Source of the DNA: CAYVZU01 sp964455935 | GTDB lineage: Bacteria; Fibrobacterota; CAYVZU01 | Assembly: GCA_964455935.1 (NCBI GenBank) | Contig: CAYVZU010000080.1 | Span: 1-17,999, forward strand | DNA: 17,999 nt | Reading direction: 5' to 3' | The notes under the pieces: model-generated | What the model was told of the DNA's origin: nothing | Seen by the model: the letters and a program-made list of their open reading frames with translations, nothing else | Databases searched by the model: none | In this document: positions 6,003 to 13,395 of the stretch, piece after piece | Layout: every line of letters begins with the position of its first letter | How positions within the stretch are numbered: the stretch's first letter is position 1 | Translations under genes and position numbers: made by a program

Positions 6003-7460
6003 ATGATGTTTGCTCCGCATACCGGGACCTGCGATCGCGGGCCGGGAAGACTCCAGTGCACCATGTTGTCCCGAGCCGCCGGCCTTGCCTGTTTCATCGG
6101 CATTCTGGCTATGTGCGGCTGCCAACTCATCAGCACGGAAAACAATCCCTATCGAATCGAGGAATTGGGCGCGGCCTCCGACACACTGGCGCACGGACAG
6201 TCGACCCTCGTCAGCGGCCGCATCCGCTCAATTTCCGGAGGCGATCTGCCCGACTCCGTCGTTTTTCGCACCGGGAGCGGCTACTTCATTTCCATTGAGG
6301 ACTCAACGGTTCTGGGCACTTCGGTTTCGGTTCCGCCGTCGGATGATGGTGAGGTTGCCGCACTCCTTTTCAACCCCTTTTCCCTTGCGGCCGAAGCGGT
6401 TACCGTTGAACTGAGCGCGGGCGGACAGACTCAGGAACTTTCTCTCCTGTTCATCCCCGCCGCCAGCGGAGGACCGGCCTGCGCCGTGAGCATGAAGGAA
6501 ATCGATTTTGCGGAAATTGCAATCCGCGGCTCGGGCACCAATGAGGTCAGCCGGATCACATTTCAGGTCACAGGCGCGGCCGGATTTCCGGTCAGCGACG
6601 GTCTGCTTGTTGATTTCGCCAAACAGGGGCCGGGGGGCGCTCCGGCCGAGTCTCTACTTGTGAACCATGCCACGACTCAACATGGCGTCGTTGCCACGGC
6701 CATCCGCAGCGGAACCCGGTCGGGCACGGTGCAGGTCACGGCCACGGTCCGGGGAACCCTGGTTTCCTCCGCGGTGGTTCCGCTGGTCATTCAGGGAGGG
6801 CTGCCGCACAAAGGCTTTTCGCTGCTTCTCCCCAGCGCCCGCAATGTTCCGGGGGTGGCGGCGCCCGGGGCTACCGCTTCCATCTCGGCCACCTACTATG
6901 ATGTTTACCACAATCCGGCGCGGCCTGGCACGGCCGTGTATTTCACGGCCAATTCGGGCGGCATCACGGCCTCCGGATTTCTGGACGCCTCAGGCCACGT
7001 CGCGGCGACCTTCGCAACGGGCCGCGATACGCCCGCCAACCGTCTGGTTTATGTGTGGGCCAACACCCATGACGACAGCGGAAACGCCATGCGCGATTCC
7101 ATCGCCATTCTGCTGAGCGGCCCCACGGTTGTCAGCGTGGCTCCGGAGGAATCTCTGGCCGTGGGCGATACCTTGTTCATTGGCCGCAGCCAGGGAAAGG
7201 GAATCGTTGTCACCGCCTGCGATGATGCGGGCAACCCGCTTGCCGCGGGGACGTCTATTGCGATTACGGTGAGCGCGGGCCGGGTCGTGGGCGCAGCCAC
7301 TCTTGTTTTGGAAGACACCATCGACCCGTCCCGAACCCGCTTTCCGGTGCAATGGCTTAACGACCGGACATCGGGCGCCCGGGAGTACACGTACCTGAGC
7401 GTTCGCGTAACGAGCCGCAACGGCGACAAACAAGCCGGCCTTTGGGCCAACATCGAATAA
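6003..7460 (+). CDS. Predicted lipoprotein with bacterial Ig-like (Big_1-type) regions
   Basis: Predicted envelope lipoprotein of 485 aa between cpaB and the secretin gene. A hydrophobic segment ends in FIGILAMCGC (31-40), a plausible lipobox with lipidated Cys38 or Cys40. The body is rich in Ser, Thr, Gly, Ala and Val with beta-strand spacing. Segments such as ATYYDVYHNPARPGTAVYFTA resemble bacterial Ig-like (Big_1/invasin) domains, where a similar phrase recurs in each repeat; about three such units may be present. ATG 6003 has the better ribosome-binding site (GAGGAA, 7 bases before), whereas ATG 6063 gives a more normal signal peptide (MLSRAAGLACFIGIL), so the start is uncertain. Function unrecognised; position suggests a surface adhesin or a secretin helper. 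Confidence 0.6.
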   Translation: MMFAPHTGTCDRGPGRLQCTMLSRAAGLACFIGILAMCGCQLISTENNPYRIEELGAASDTLAHGQSTLVSGRIRSISGGDLPDSVVFRTGSGYFISIEDSTVLGTSVSVPPSDDGEVAALLFNPFSLAAEAVTVELSAGGQTQELSLLFIPAASGGPACAVSMKEIDFAEIAIRGSGTNEVSRITFQVTGAAGFPVSDGLLVDFAKQGPGGAPAESLLVNHATTQHGVVATAIRSGTRSGTVQVTATVRGTLVSSAVVPLVIQGGLPHKGFSLLLPSARNVPGVAAPGATASISATYYDVYHNPARPGTAVYFTANSGGITASGFLDASGHVAATFATGRDTPANRLVYVWANTHDDSGNAMRDSIAILLSGPTVVSVAPEESLAVGDTLFIGRSQGKGIVVTACDDAGNPLAAGTSIAITVSAGRVVGAATLVLEDTIDPSRTRFPVQWLNDRTSGAREYTYLSVRVTSRNGDKQAGLWANIE

Positions 7461-7472
7461 ACGGAGACCACC

Positions 7473-8720
7473 ATGCGCCGAATCATTCCTGCTCTGCTCC
7501 TGATCCTGCCCGTGTGGGCCTGGGCCGGCAATCTCGCCCTTTATGTCGGCCAGCAGAAGACCGTCAACGTAGAAGGGGCCGAACAGATCTCGGTGGCCGG
7601 CAAAGGCCAGATTGCGACCGCGGACCTTGTTGGTAACAAGCAGATCATTGTCACCGGCCATGCACCGGGCACAGTATCGATGACAATCTTGTACCGCGAC
7701 GGCCGCAAAGAAGAGATGATTGTTCGTGTCCTTTCCCGCGAACGCGAGCAGGCCATGCAGGAGTTCGATAATCTGGCGCCCCTATTCAACGATATCAAGG
7801 CCGTGCAGATCGGCAACTCCATTGGACTGACCGGAAAAGTATACAGCATCAACGAGAAGGACTATCTCAACGCCTTTCTGGAGCGCTATCCCGAGATCAT
7901 CAACCTGATGGAAGATGTGCGCGGCCAGGTTCTGATTCAACTTGATGTCCAGATCTGCGAAGTCAATCTGAATGATGCTGCCTCGCTGGGTATTGAATGG
8001 TTTTCGGAATCAAGCAACAATGTGAAATTTCCCGACGGTCTGGATTATGGCGAAGTCAAAACGGGACAGGGCAGCTTCAAACTGGGAGAGGAATACGTGC
8101 CCCGGCGCCTGCTGCCCGATCCCCAGTTTGCCGTGGGTCCGCTGGCACGACTCTCGCCGTTCACGATGAAACTCGATTTCCTGGTGGGCAAGGGCGCGGC
8201 CCGCACCCTGGCGCGCCCCAAGCTCGTCTGCAAGAGCGGGGAGCGCGCCGACTTTCTGGTGGGCGGCGAGTTCCCCATTCGCGGGGCCACGCCCGAAAAA
8301 GTTGCGATCGAGTGGAAACGCTATGGAACGCGCCTGGGCGTGGAACCGGTTTTGGTGCGCATGGGGTCCAACGAGATCGAGGTGAAAATCCAGGTCGAGA
8401 TCAGCGATCTTGATTGGGCCAATCAGGTTGAAGGGTTTCCCGCGGTGACGCAGCGCATGGTTTCAACCAATGTGAAGCTTATCGAGAACAACGCGGTCGC
8501 CATTGCCGGGCTTCTTGCGCACCGGAAAAGCCGCACGCAAACCAGGGTTCCCTTTCTGGGGGCGATTCCCATTCTGGGGCGGCTCTTCAGCAGCACCAAG
8601 GACCAGGATATCCAGACCGAGACGGTGATTCTGCTCACGCCGCATATTCTGCCGGTCAAAGCCGGCGAGCTGAACATGAAGATCAACGACAAGGAAATGC
8701 GAAAGCAGATTGAGAAATAG
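7473..8720 (+). CDS. cpaC: Tad/Flp-type secretin CpaC (RcpA)
   Basis: Outer-membrane secretin that forms the pore for the Tad pilus. The 415-aa protein has a signal peptide ending VWAWAGN (about residue 18). A pilus-formation N-terminal domain follows (about 20-90: LYVGQQKTVNV...GHAPGTVSMTI), then a BON-like segment (about 107-145) and the secretin domain (about 150-405). The secretin domain shows VLIQLDVQICEVN, the conserved ARPKLVCKSGERADFLVGGE stretch and the terminal PFLGAIPILGRLFSS and ILLTPHILP motifs. Start ATG 7473 has GGAG upstream, 12 bases after the lipoprotein stop. The length is normal for CpaC. Its partner CpaB is upstream, the motor ATPase starts 3 bases downstream, and no separate pilotin was recognised. 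Confidence 0.92.
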   Translation: MRRIIPALLLILPVWAWAGNLALYVGQQKTVNVEGAEQISVAGKGQIATADLVGNKQIIVTGHAPGTVSMTILYRDGRKEEMIVRVLSREREQAMQEFDNLAPLFNDIKAVQIGNSIGLTGKVYSINEKDYLNAFLERYPEIINLMEDVRGQVLIQLDVQICEVNLNDAASLGIEWFSESSNNVKFPDGLDYGEVKTGQGSFKLGEEYVPRRLLPDPQFAVGPLARLSPFTMKLDFLVGKGAARTLARPKLVCKSGERADFLVGGEFPIRGATPEKVAIEWKRYGTRLGVEPVLVRMGSNEIEVKIQVEISDLDWANQVEGFPAVTQRMVSTNVKLIENNAVAIAGLLAHRKSRTQTRVPFLGAIPILGRLFSSTKDQDIQTETVILLTPHILPVKAGELNMKINDKEMRKQIEK

Positions 8721-8723
8721 GCG

Positions 8724-10280
8724 ATGTATCTACAATTCGTAGACCGAAAATACCCTTTGCATAGCGGTCCCAATACCGTGGGCCGTGCCAAGGGCAACGA
8801 CATTATCCTTGATCATCCCAAAGTTTCTTTGCGCCACTGCGTGGTCACAGTCGAGGCCGGACGCATTCAAGTCGAAGATCTGCAAAGCACCAATGGAACG
8901 CAGATTAAAGGGCAAAAAATCACACGATCCGAGCTGCAGGTCGGGGAGGCCTTTCAGATCGCGGGCGAATCCGCGCATATTATCCAGTCCGCGGCCTCTC
9001 CGGAATCGGATGCGCTCCAGCGCCTTAAAAAAGCGGTTCACCAGCAGCTCCTCGAACGAATGAATCTCAAGCGCGTGAACCTTTCGGACTTGGCGGATCA
9101 CGAACTTCAGGGAAAAGCGCGGCACCTGATTGCCGAAATTCTTGGGGCCATGACGGGAACCATTCCAGCGGATGCGGACCGGGAAGCCCTGGCGCGGGAG
9201 ATTCTTCAGGACACGCTTGGCCTGGGCCCGCTCGAGGACCTGCTTGGCGACGCTTCGGTCACCGAGATCATGGTCAACAACAGCCGCCGAATCTATGTCG
9301 AACGAAGCGGGAAACTCCAGATCTCCAACAAGACCTTCGACTCTGATGCACATGTAATGGAGATCATGGAACGGATCGTGGCTCCTTTGGGGCGGCGCAT
9401 CGACGAAAGCTCGCCCATGGTCGATGCCCGGCTCAAAGATGGCTCGCGCGTCAATGCCGTTATTCCTCCGCTGTCCCTGCGCGGCCCCTGCCTAACCATC
9501 CGCAAATTTTCAAAGCGCAAGTTGACGCCGGATGATCTTGTCAAATTCGGTTCCGTGTCGGACGCCATGCTGGGGTTCCTGCAAATTGCCGTGAAGTACA
9601 GACGCAACATCGTGATCTCCGGCGGAACCGGTTCGGGAAAAACCACGCTGCTCAACATTCTGTCCTCCTACATCCCTTCCGACGAACGGATCCTCACCAT
9701 CGAAGACTCGGCCGAATTGCAGCTTCCTCAGGAGCATGTTGTGAGCCTTGAGTCACGGCCCGCGAACATCGAAGGCACCGGTTCGGTCACAATCCGCGAT
9801 CTGGTGCGCAACTCCCTTCGGATGCGGCCCGACCGCATTGTGGTGGGCGAGTGCCGCGGCGGCGAAGCCCTCGACATGCTCCAGGCCATGAATACGGGCC
9901 ACGACGGCTCGCTTACCACGGTGCATGCCAACACTCCGCGCGATGCGCTGTCGCGCCTGGAAACCATGTGCCTGATGTCGGGCACCGAGCTGCCGCTGCG
10001 CGCCTTGCGCGACCAGGTCTGCTCGGCCATTGATGTCATTGTGCAGCAGAGCCGCATGCCCGATGGTTCGCGCAAAATCACCCATGTCACCGAGGTCCTC
10101 GACATCGGGGATGAGCGAATTCGCACACAGGATCTCTTCCTGTTCCGGCAGCGCGGCCTGGATAAGGACGGCCGCGTCACGGGTTTGTTCGAACCGGCCG
10201 GTATGATCCCTGTTTTTTACGAGGAGTTGACGGCCGCCGGGCTGAGCCTGGATCTGTCAATTTTTCAGCCGAAAAAATGA
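8724..10280 (+). CDS. cpaF: FHA domain-TadA/CpaF ATPase fusion
   Basis: Cytoplasmic secretion ATPase of the Tad system, fused to an N-terminal phosphothreonine-binding domain; 518 aa. The FHA domain spans about 1-88 with TVGR (18-21), KVSLRH (33-38) and STNGT (55-59), the usual ligand-contact positions. After a linker and helical region (about 95-165), the CpaF core has LGPLEDLL (167-174), Walker A GGTGSGKT (300-307), Asp box TIEDSAELQL (325-334), Walker B RIVVGE (371-376) and His box HDGSLTTVHANTP (393-405). All catalytic motifs are intact. Three bases separate it from cpaC. Its stop overlaps the ATG of a short ORF (ATGA), where tadB would normally come. The FHA fusion suggests control by a Ser/Thr kinase (inference). 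Confidence 0.93.
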   Translation: MYLQFVDRKYPLHSGPNTVGRAKGNDIILDHPKVSLRHCVVTVEAGRIQVEDLQSTNGTQIKGQKITRSELQVGEAFQIAGESAHIIQSAASPESDALQRLKKAVHQQLLERMNLKRVNLSDLADHELQGKARHLIAEILGAMTGTIPADADREALAREILQDTLGLGPLEDLLGDASVTEIMVNNSRRIYVERSGKLQISNKTFDSDAHVMEIMERIVAPLGRRIDESSPMVDARLKDGSRVNAVIPPLSLRGPCLTIRKFSKRKLTPDDLVKFGSVSDAMLGFLQIAVKYRRNIVISGGTGSGKTTLLNILSSYIPSDERILTIEDSAELQLPQEHVVSLESRPANIEGTGSVTIRDLVRNSLRMRPDRIVVGECRGGEALDMLQAMNTGHDGSLTTVHANTPRDALSRLETMCLMSGTELPLRALRDQVCSAIDVIVQQSRMPDGSRKITHVTEVLDIGDERIRTQDLFLFRQRGLDKDGRVTGLFEPAGMIPVFYEELTAAGLSLDLSIFQPKK

Positions 10281-10429
10281 ACGTAACGCGCGGATGGGGC
10301 GCCCTTGAGCGGCTCCTGTCGAAATGGCGTTTCGCCCGCGTCCGGTCACTGCTGGCGGGTATCGATTCCCACCAAAACATGAAAGAGCAAAGTACTCTCG
10401 ACGAACGTCAGATGCCTAGCCTATTTTAA
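10277..10429 (+). CDS. Short ORF coupled to cpaF; possible truncated tadB start
   Basis: A 50-aa ORF whose ATG overlaps the cpaF stop (ATGA). It begins MNVTRGWGALERLLSKWRFA and ends ERQMPSLF. The first 33 or so codons are GC-rich like the tad genes, the last 17 look AT-richer. In Tad loci the gene after cpaF is commonly tadB, whose product begins with a basic, amphipathic cytoplasmic stretch. The segment ERLLSKWRFARVRSLLAGID could be such a start, but similarity is too weak to claim. No membrane segment is encoded. The minus-strand accessory gene ends 18 bases beyond. It may be a remnant left by a rearrangement, or not a real gene. Confidence 0.35.
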   Translation: MNVTRGWGALERLLSKWRFARVRSLLAGIDSHQNMKEQSTLDERQMPSLF

Positions 10430-10447
10430 GTGACCGGCAACAGCGGG

Positions 10448-11965
10448 TCATCCATTCCCATTGAGCAGGATAATAGGAACCAGCATGACCGTGGGCCTAC
10501 CTGCGATGGTGAATTCCACCGCGCAACGATTCATGGGTCTGTCCACGATCTCCGTCAAAACCGAGAATTCCATCACCGAAGCCGGCCTTAGCCCATGCGG
10601 GAAACTTAGGGTGCAAGCATCGGGCGAGGGGCTCACCTTCCAGCCTGCCGGCGTATACCAATGCACTGCCAGGTTCGCTTGAATTTTATAGGTGTTGTGT
10701 ATGATGAGCCTGATCTTCTTTGGTTCATTTGCTTTTACGCGCGGATCGCTGCCGTAATCAACATCGATTGTAAAGAAGTCAAATGCGAATCGATTCCCGC
10801 CCAGACCGCTGTGAAGAGGAATAGGTCCGGCGTAATATTTTAGGCGGTCGGCAACGAGATCCGACAAATCCGTTGCCTTGTCGGATATTTCCATTCCCCT
10901 ATGTGGATTGCGCATAAAGAACTGGAGCGCGATCTTTTCAGTGCGGTCCGTAAGGTTGTCGACGTCCTGAGGAAGCAGACCGTTCACGATGCCCAGTTCG
11001 CCCAAATTTAAACAAGCGGTCTTTATCTTCCGTCCAATCGGATCGATCCACTTCTGGGGTATTGCATCAATCCCGTGCATGATCCCGAAAATGGATCCGG
11101 CGGTTGCCGCCGTGCAGTCGGTATCTTCGCCGCAATTGACCGTGGTTGTAAGGACCTTCCCAAAATCCTGGCCTCCATAAAGAAGACCAATTATTGTCAG
11201 ACCGATGTTGGAAGGGGCGTCGAATCCCAGTTTTCCCTCCCCAAAACCTTTATTGCGGTCTTCCTCATTGATGTTACCCCAATTCATGAAGGTCGATCCG
11301 CGATGGCGCTCAAGGATTTTATCGCGCGCATCTTTCCAATCCATACCGGAAGCGAAGGCCTCCTGCGCTGTCTTCACCGCTTTCCATATTTCGCAGTCCG
11401 ATGGAATATAGGAAAGACCAATCTCAACCAATTTTGAGAAGTCCTTTATGACAAAAGCGGCGCTTTCCAGGGCAGCGATGAAAATCTCGGCATGGGTGCC
11501 TTCGCCGTCACCATGATCCAGGATAGCATCATTGTAGGCGAATTGCGTTGCCACGGAAGGAACCCCGGGTGCAATGCAAGCCCAGATCTCGGACCGAATA
11601 AACGAGCCGCAACTGTGCTTAAAATCATTCTCGTGGGTTCCGCTCATTGGCGGAAGCAGACCGGCGCGCATATTGATTTTGCCGGTACCGTATTCGGCCC
11701 AATGGGGAGTAACATAGGTACACCAGTATTCTGCGAGGGTGTTGGCGTTGAGATCAAGGCCTTTCTCTTCCAGGGCGACAAGCCAAAGCAGTTGAATGTC
11801 GAGATCGTCGTTGGGAAGGGGCTCTCCGCCAAAGTTCTGGGCGTAAAAGGAAATGTTGTTGACCTGGCGTTTCCATTCAAACGGCATTCCCAGGGTGCCG
11901 CCAATGTTCTTTCCCATCCAGCATCCGAGGACTTTCTTTCGGTAATCGGAAATCGACAGGTTCAT
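10448..11965 (-). CDS. ADP-ribosylglycohydrolase family protein with C-terminal beta domain
   Basis: Family of Mg-dependent hydrolases that cleave ADP-ribose or other N-glycosidic bonds. The 505-aa protein has the N-terminal signature YRKKVLGCWMGKNIGGTLGMPFE in 8-30 and the paired acidic metal-site motifs NDDLDIQ (52-58) and GEDTDCTAATAG (279-290). DHGDGEGTHAEIF (150-162) lies between. After about 400 a beta-rich region follows (PKKIRLIIHNTYKIQANL...HWYTPAGWKV), like the sandwich modules attached to glycan-active enzymes. ATG 11965 was chosen because it directly precedes the domain and has GGGGG before it; an extension to 12049 would run into the inverted repeat. The gene is divergent from an AraC regulator, a common layout for carbohydrate or nucleoside use. 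True substrate unknown; protein de-ADP-ribosylation is only one option. Confidence 0.8.
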   Translation of the reverse strand: MNLSISDYRKKVLGCWMGKNIGGTLGMPFEWKRQVNNISFYAQNFGGEPLPNDDLDIQLLWLVALEEKGLDLNANTLAEYWCTYVTPHWAEYGTGKINMRAGLLPPMSGTHENDFKHSCGSFIRSEIWACIAPGVPSVATQFAYNDAILDHGDGEGTHAEIFIAALESAAFVIKDFSKLVEIGLSYIPSDCEIWKAVKTAQEAFASGMDWKDARDKILERHRGSTFMNWGNINEEDRNKGFGEGKLGFDAPSNIGLTIIGLLYGGQDFGKVLTTTVNCGEDTDCTAATAGSIFGIMHGIDAIPQKWIDPIGRKIKTACLNLGELGIVNGLLPQDVDNLTDRTEKIALQFFMRNPHRGMEISDKATDLSDLVADRLKYYAGPIPLHSGLGGNRFAFDFFTIDVDYGSDPRVKANEPKKIRLIIHNTYKIQANLAVHWYTPAGWKVSPSPDACTLSFPHGLRPASVMEFSVLTEIVDRPMNRCAVEFTIAGRPTVMLVPIILLNGNG

Positions 11966-11990
11966 TTTGGACCCCCTATGTAATCCGGCA

Positions 11991-12019
11991 ATATTCGCGA
12001 TGGATAGAGCGCATCTCAA
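11991..12019 (-). promoter_or_regulatory. Putative promoter of the ADP-ribosylglycohydrolase gene
   Basis: On the minus strand TTGAGA (12014-12019, inside the left inverted repeat) is followed after 17 bp by GAATAT (11991-11996). The -10 match is weak (3 of 6), which would suit an activator-dependent promoter. The gene starts at 11965. Confidence 0.3.
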
Positions 12020-12105
12020 AAAGGGAGATACGCCGAAGCAGCGCAACACAGCATGCGTCGTTTGCAGCCGGGCGACACCAGAAAACCTTTTTGAGATGCG
12101 CTCTA
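12005..12105. repeat. Perfect 20-bp inverted repeat in the divergent promoter region
   Basis: TAGAGCGCATCTCAAAAAGG at 12005-12024 is repeated without mismatch in inverted orientation at 12086-12105, with 61 bp between. The match stops abruptly on both sides (12004 A against 12106 C; 12025 G against 12085 A). Both arms begin and end with TA. Two readings fit. It may be a small non-autonomous element of about 100 bp with terminal repeats and TA target ends. Alternatively it may be a pair of operators for the adjacent AraC-type regulator, each overlapping a -35 box. The region 11966-12141 holds only this element and the two putative promoters. Confidence 0.85.
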
Positions 12106-12119
12106 CCCCTAAATAATAT
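12091..12119 (+). promoter_or_regulatory. Putative promoter of the AraC-family regulator
   Basis: TTGAGA (12091-12096, 5 of 6 matches, inside the right inverted repeat) and TAATAT (12114-12119, 4 of 6) are exactly 17 bp apart, followed by the gene at 12142. The geometry mirrors the leftward promoter. Confidence 0.4.
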
Positions 12120-12141
12120 TATCAGGTTAAGGGACCTGGAT

Positions 12142-13050
12142 ATGCCAAACGCGAAAAAGACTGCGCAGAATGCGAAAAAGTACTCTGTTTACTTCGAGCA
12201 TTACCCTCTCCCCAACGATTTCCCCATAACCGTTGGCGTTGGTGCGCCGCTGGGAAGCTACCCCACTTCCGGCCTGCATTTTCACGATTGCCTCGAAATC
12301 GGCCTTTGCCATAGCGGCAGCGGAGTGGTCTTGATCAATGGTGAGACCTTTTCGTTCTCCGAAGGCGATGTGACAATCATCCCAAACGGTGTCGCCCACT
12401 ACCACGTTGGCATCGCGAAATCCGCGGGCAAATGGTCTTGGATCAGCGCGCTACCTGTAAAGCTTCTTGCCTGTTTCGCCGAGTCGCTTGGGAATCTTGA
12501 TCTGGAGAAGGCTCTGGTTTCGCCGGATTCCTGTTTCTTTGAAGCTGGAAAGTTCCCTGTGATCCATGCGCAGACCAAAGCACTTGTCGAACAGCTTGGT
12601 TTGAGAGACCAATTGTCATCCATTACGGTGCGTGCCGCACTGGCAATCCTGATTTCCACAATCCGGCGCACCCGGCAGGTGGAGCAGATGCGGCCGGACG
12701 TCCGGAATGGGAAATCTTCGTCCCAACTCGAACGCATCGCTCCTGCCCTGAATCTGATCGCCTCGGCACAGGACCGATTCCCAAGTGTTGCCGAATTGGC
12801 TCAGGCATGCTTTACCGGGATTCGCAGCTTCCAAATCCTATTCGCAAAGGCCTTGGGCAAAACTCCTCTGGAATACATGATCGACTTCCACATATCCATG
12901 GCGGCGGCCCAGCTCCGTTCCGGCAGCCAGAAGATGAACGAGATTTCCTTTAAGAACGGCTTCAACTCTCTCTCAAGCTTCAACAGGCTTTTTAAGAAGC
13001 GCATGGGTATCACCCCAAGCCTTTATCGGGCGGGTGTGGAAGCTGGGTAA
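12142..13050 (+). CDS. AraC-family transcriptional regulator with N-terminal cupin sensor
   Basis: Predicted DNA-binding regulator of 302 aa. The N-terminal half carries a cupin-like ligand domain (about 25-105: LHFHDCLEIGLCHSGSG at 45-61, then GETFSFSEGDVTIIPNGVAHYH). The C-terminal 100 residues form the double helix-turn-helix of AraC/XylS proteins, with the second helix region ISFKNGFNSLSSFNRLFKKRMGITPSLYR close to the family consensus. Start ATG 12142 has AAGGGA upstream; the reading frame extends back into the inverted repeat but has no ribosome-binding site there. Divergent from the ADP-ribosylglycohydrolase gene, which is its probable target, with both predicted promoters overlapping copies of the same 20-bp repeat. 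The inducer is unknown; such cupin-AraC proteins often respond to sugars. Confidence 0.88.
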   Translation: MPNAKKTAQNAKKYSVYFEHYPLPNDFPITVGVGAPLGSYPTSGLHFHDCLEIGLCHSGSGVVLINGETFSFSEGDVTIIPNGVAHYHVGIAKSAGKWSWISALPVKLLACFAESLGNLDLEKALVSPDSCFFEAGKFPVIHAQTKALVEQLGLRDQLSSITVRAALAILISTIRRTRQVEQMRPDVRNGKSSSQLERIAPALNLIASAQDRFPSVAELAQACFTGIRSFQILFAKALGKTPLEYMIDFHISMAAAQLRSGSQKMNEISFKNGFNSLSSFNRLFKKRMGITPSLYRAGVEAG

Positions 13051-13099
13051 TCGGAATAGATAGGAAAGCAGCTTGCAGGGACCGGCAGCTTCAATAAAT

Positions 13100-13363
13100 G
13101 AGTTTTTATAGGGGCGATTGTTCCGGCCAGATGGGGCCGAAGAGAAAGCGCCGGCAAAAACCGATATAAGGTAGTGGATGGAAGTTCCACACAACGAAGG
13201 AGCAGCTAACCACGTTGGTCCCGAGCCATGCGGCGGGTGTGATAACGAATCGGCTGAAGCGCTGACAGGGGACATGCAGGCGGGCTAACGAGCACCGAAT
13301 CAATTTTCCCGGTGCCGACCTTGTCTTCCGAGGGGGTAGGCAAAATAGCTTCGATTTTGATGC
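13100..13363 (+). mobile_element. Probable 5' remnant of a group II intron (RNA part, no reverse transcriptase)
   Basis: This 392-bp gap (13051-13442) lacks a convincing gene. It contains a chain of sequence blocks that, from memory, occur in the RNA region upstream of group II intron reverse transcriptases. They are a GTGGA/TCCAC hairpin (13174-13190), CTAACCACGTTGGTCCCGAG (13205-13224), GAAGCGCTGACAGGGG (13256-13271) and GGTGCCGAC...GGGGGTAGGCAAAA (13311-13354). Read in the frame of 13208, the decoy peptide NHVGPEPC...EALTG appears; it is often annotated by mistake beside such introns. No reverse-transcriptase ORF follows, because argG ends at 13443, so the element would be a truncated fragment. 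The exact ends are not determined. Confidence 0.5.
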
Positions 13364-13395
13364 AAGCCGGATTCCGTTTTTCGGAGATCCGGCTT
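13364..13395. terminator. Stem-loop beyond the argG 3' end, possible terminator
   Basis: AAGCCGGAT (13364-13372) pairs perfectly with ATCCGGCTT (13387-13395). Four more pairs (TCCG with CGGA) and one bulged G follow, around a loop of five T. It lies 47 bp past the argG stop on the minus strand. A U-tract is poor in that direction, so it may act as an RNA-stabilising hairpin or be part of the intron remnant. Confidence 0.45.

Noticed and set aside
10431..10450. TGACC...GGTCA inverted repeat at the end of the hydrolase gene as a terminator
   Set aside because: Only five base pairs with a ten-base loop and no T-run on either strand, too weak to call.
11966..12049. Longer start for the ADP-ribosylglycohydrolase, reading back through the left inverted repeat
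   Set aside because: The extra 28 residues run into the repeat and spacer and are unlike the family N-terminus; ATG 11965 has a GGGGG-type ribosome-binding site and begins just before the domain.
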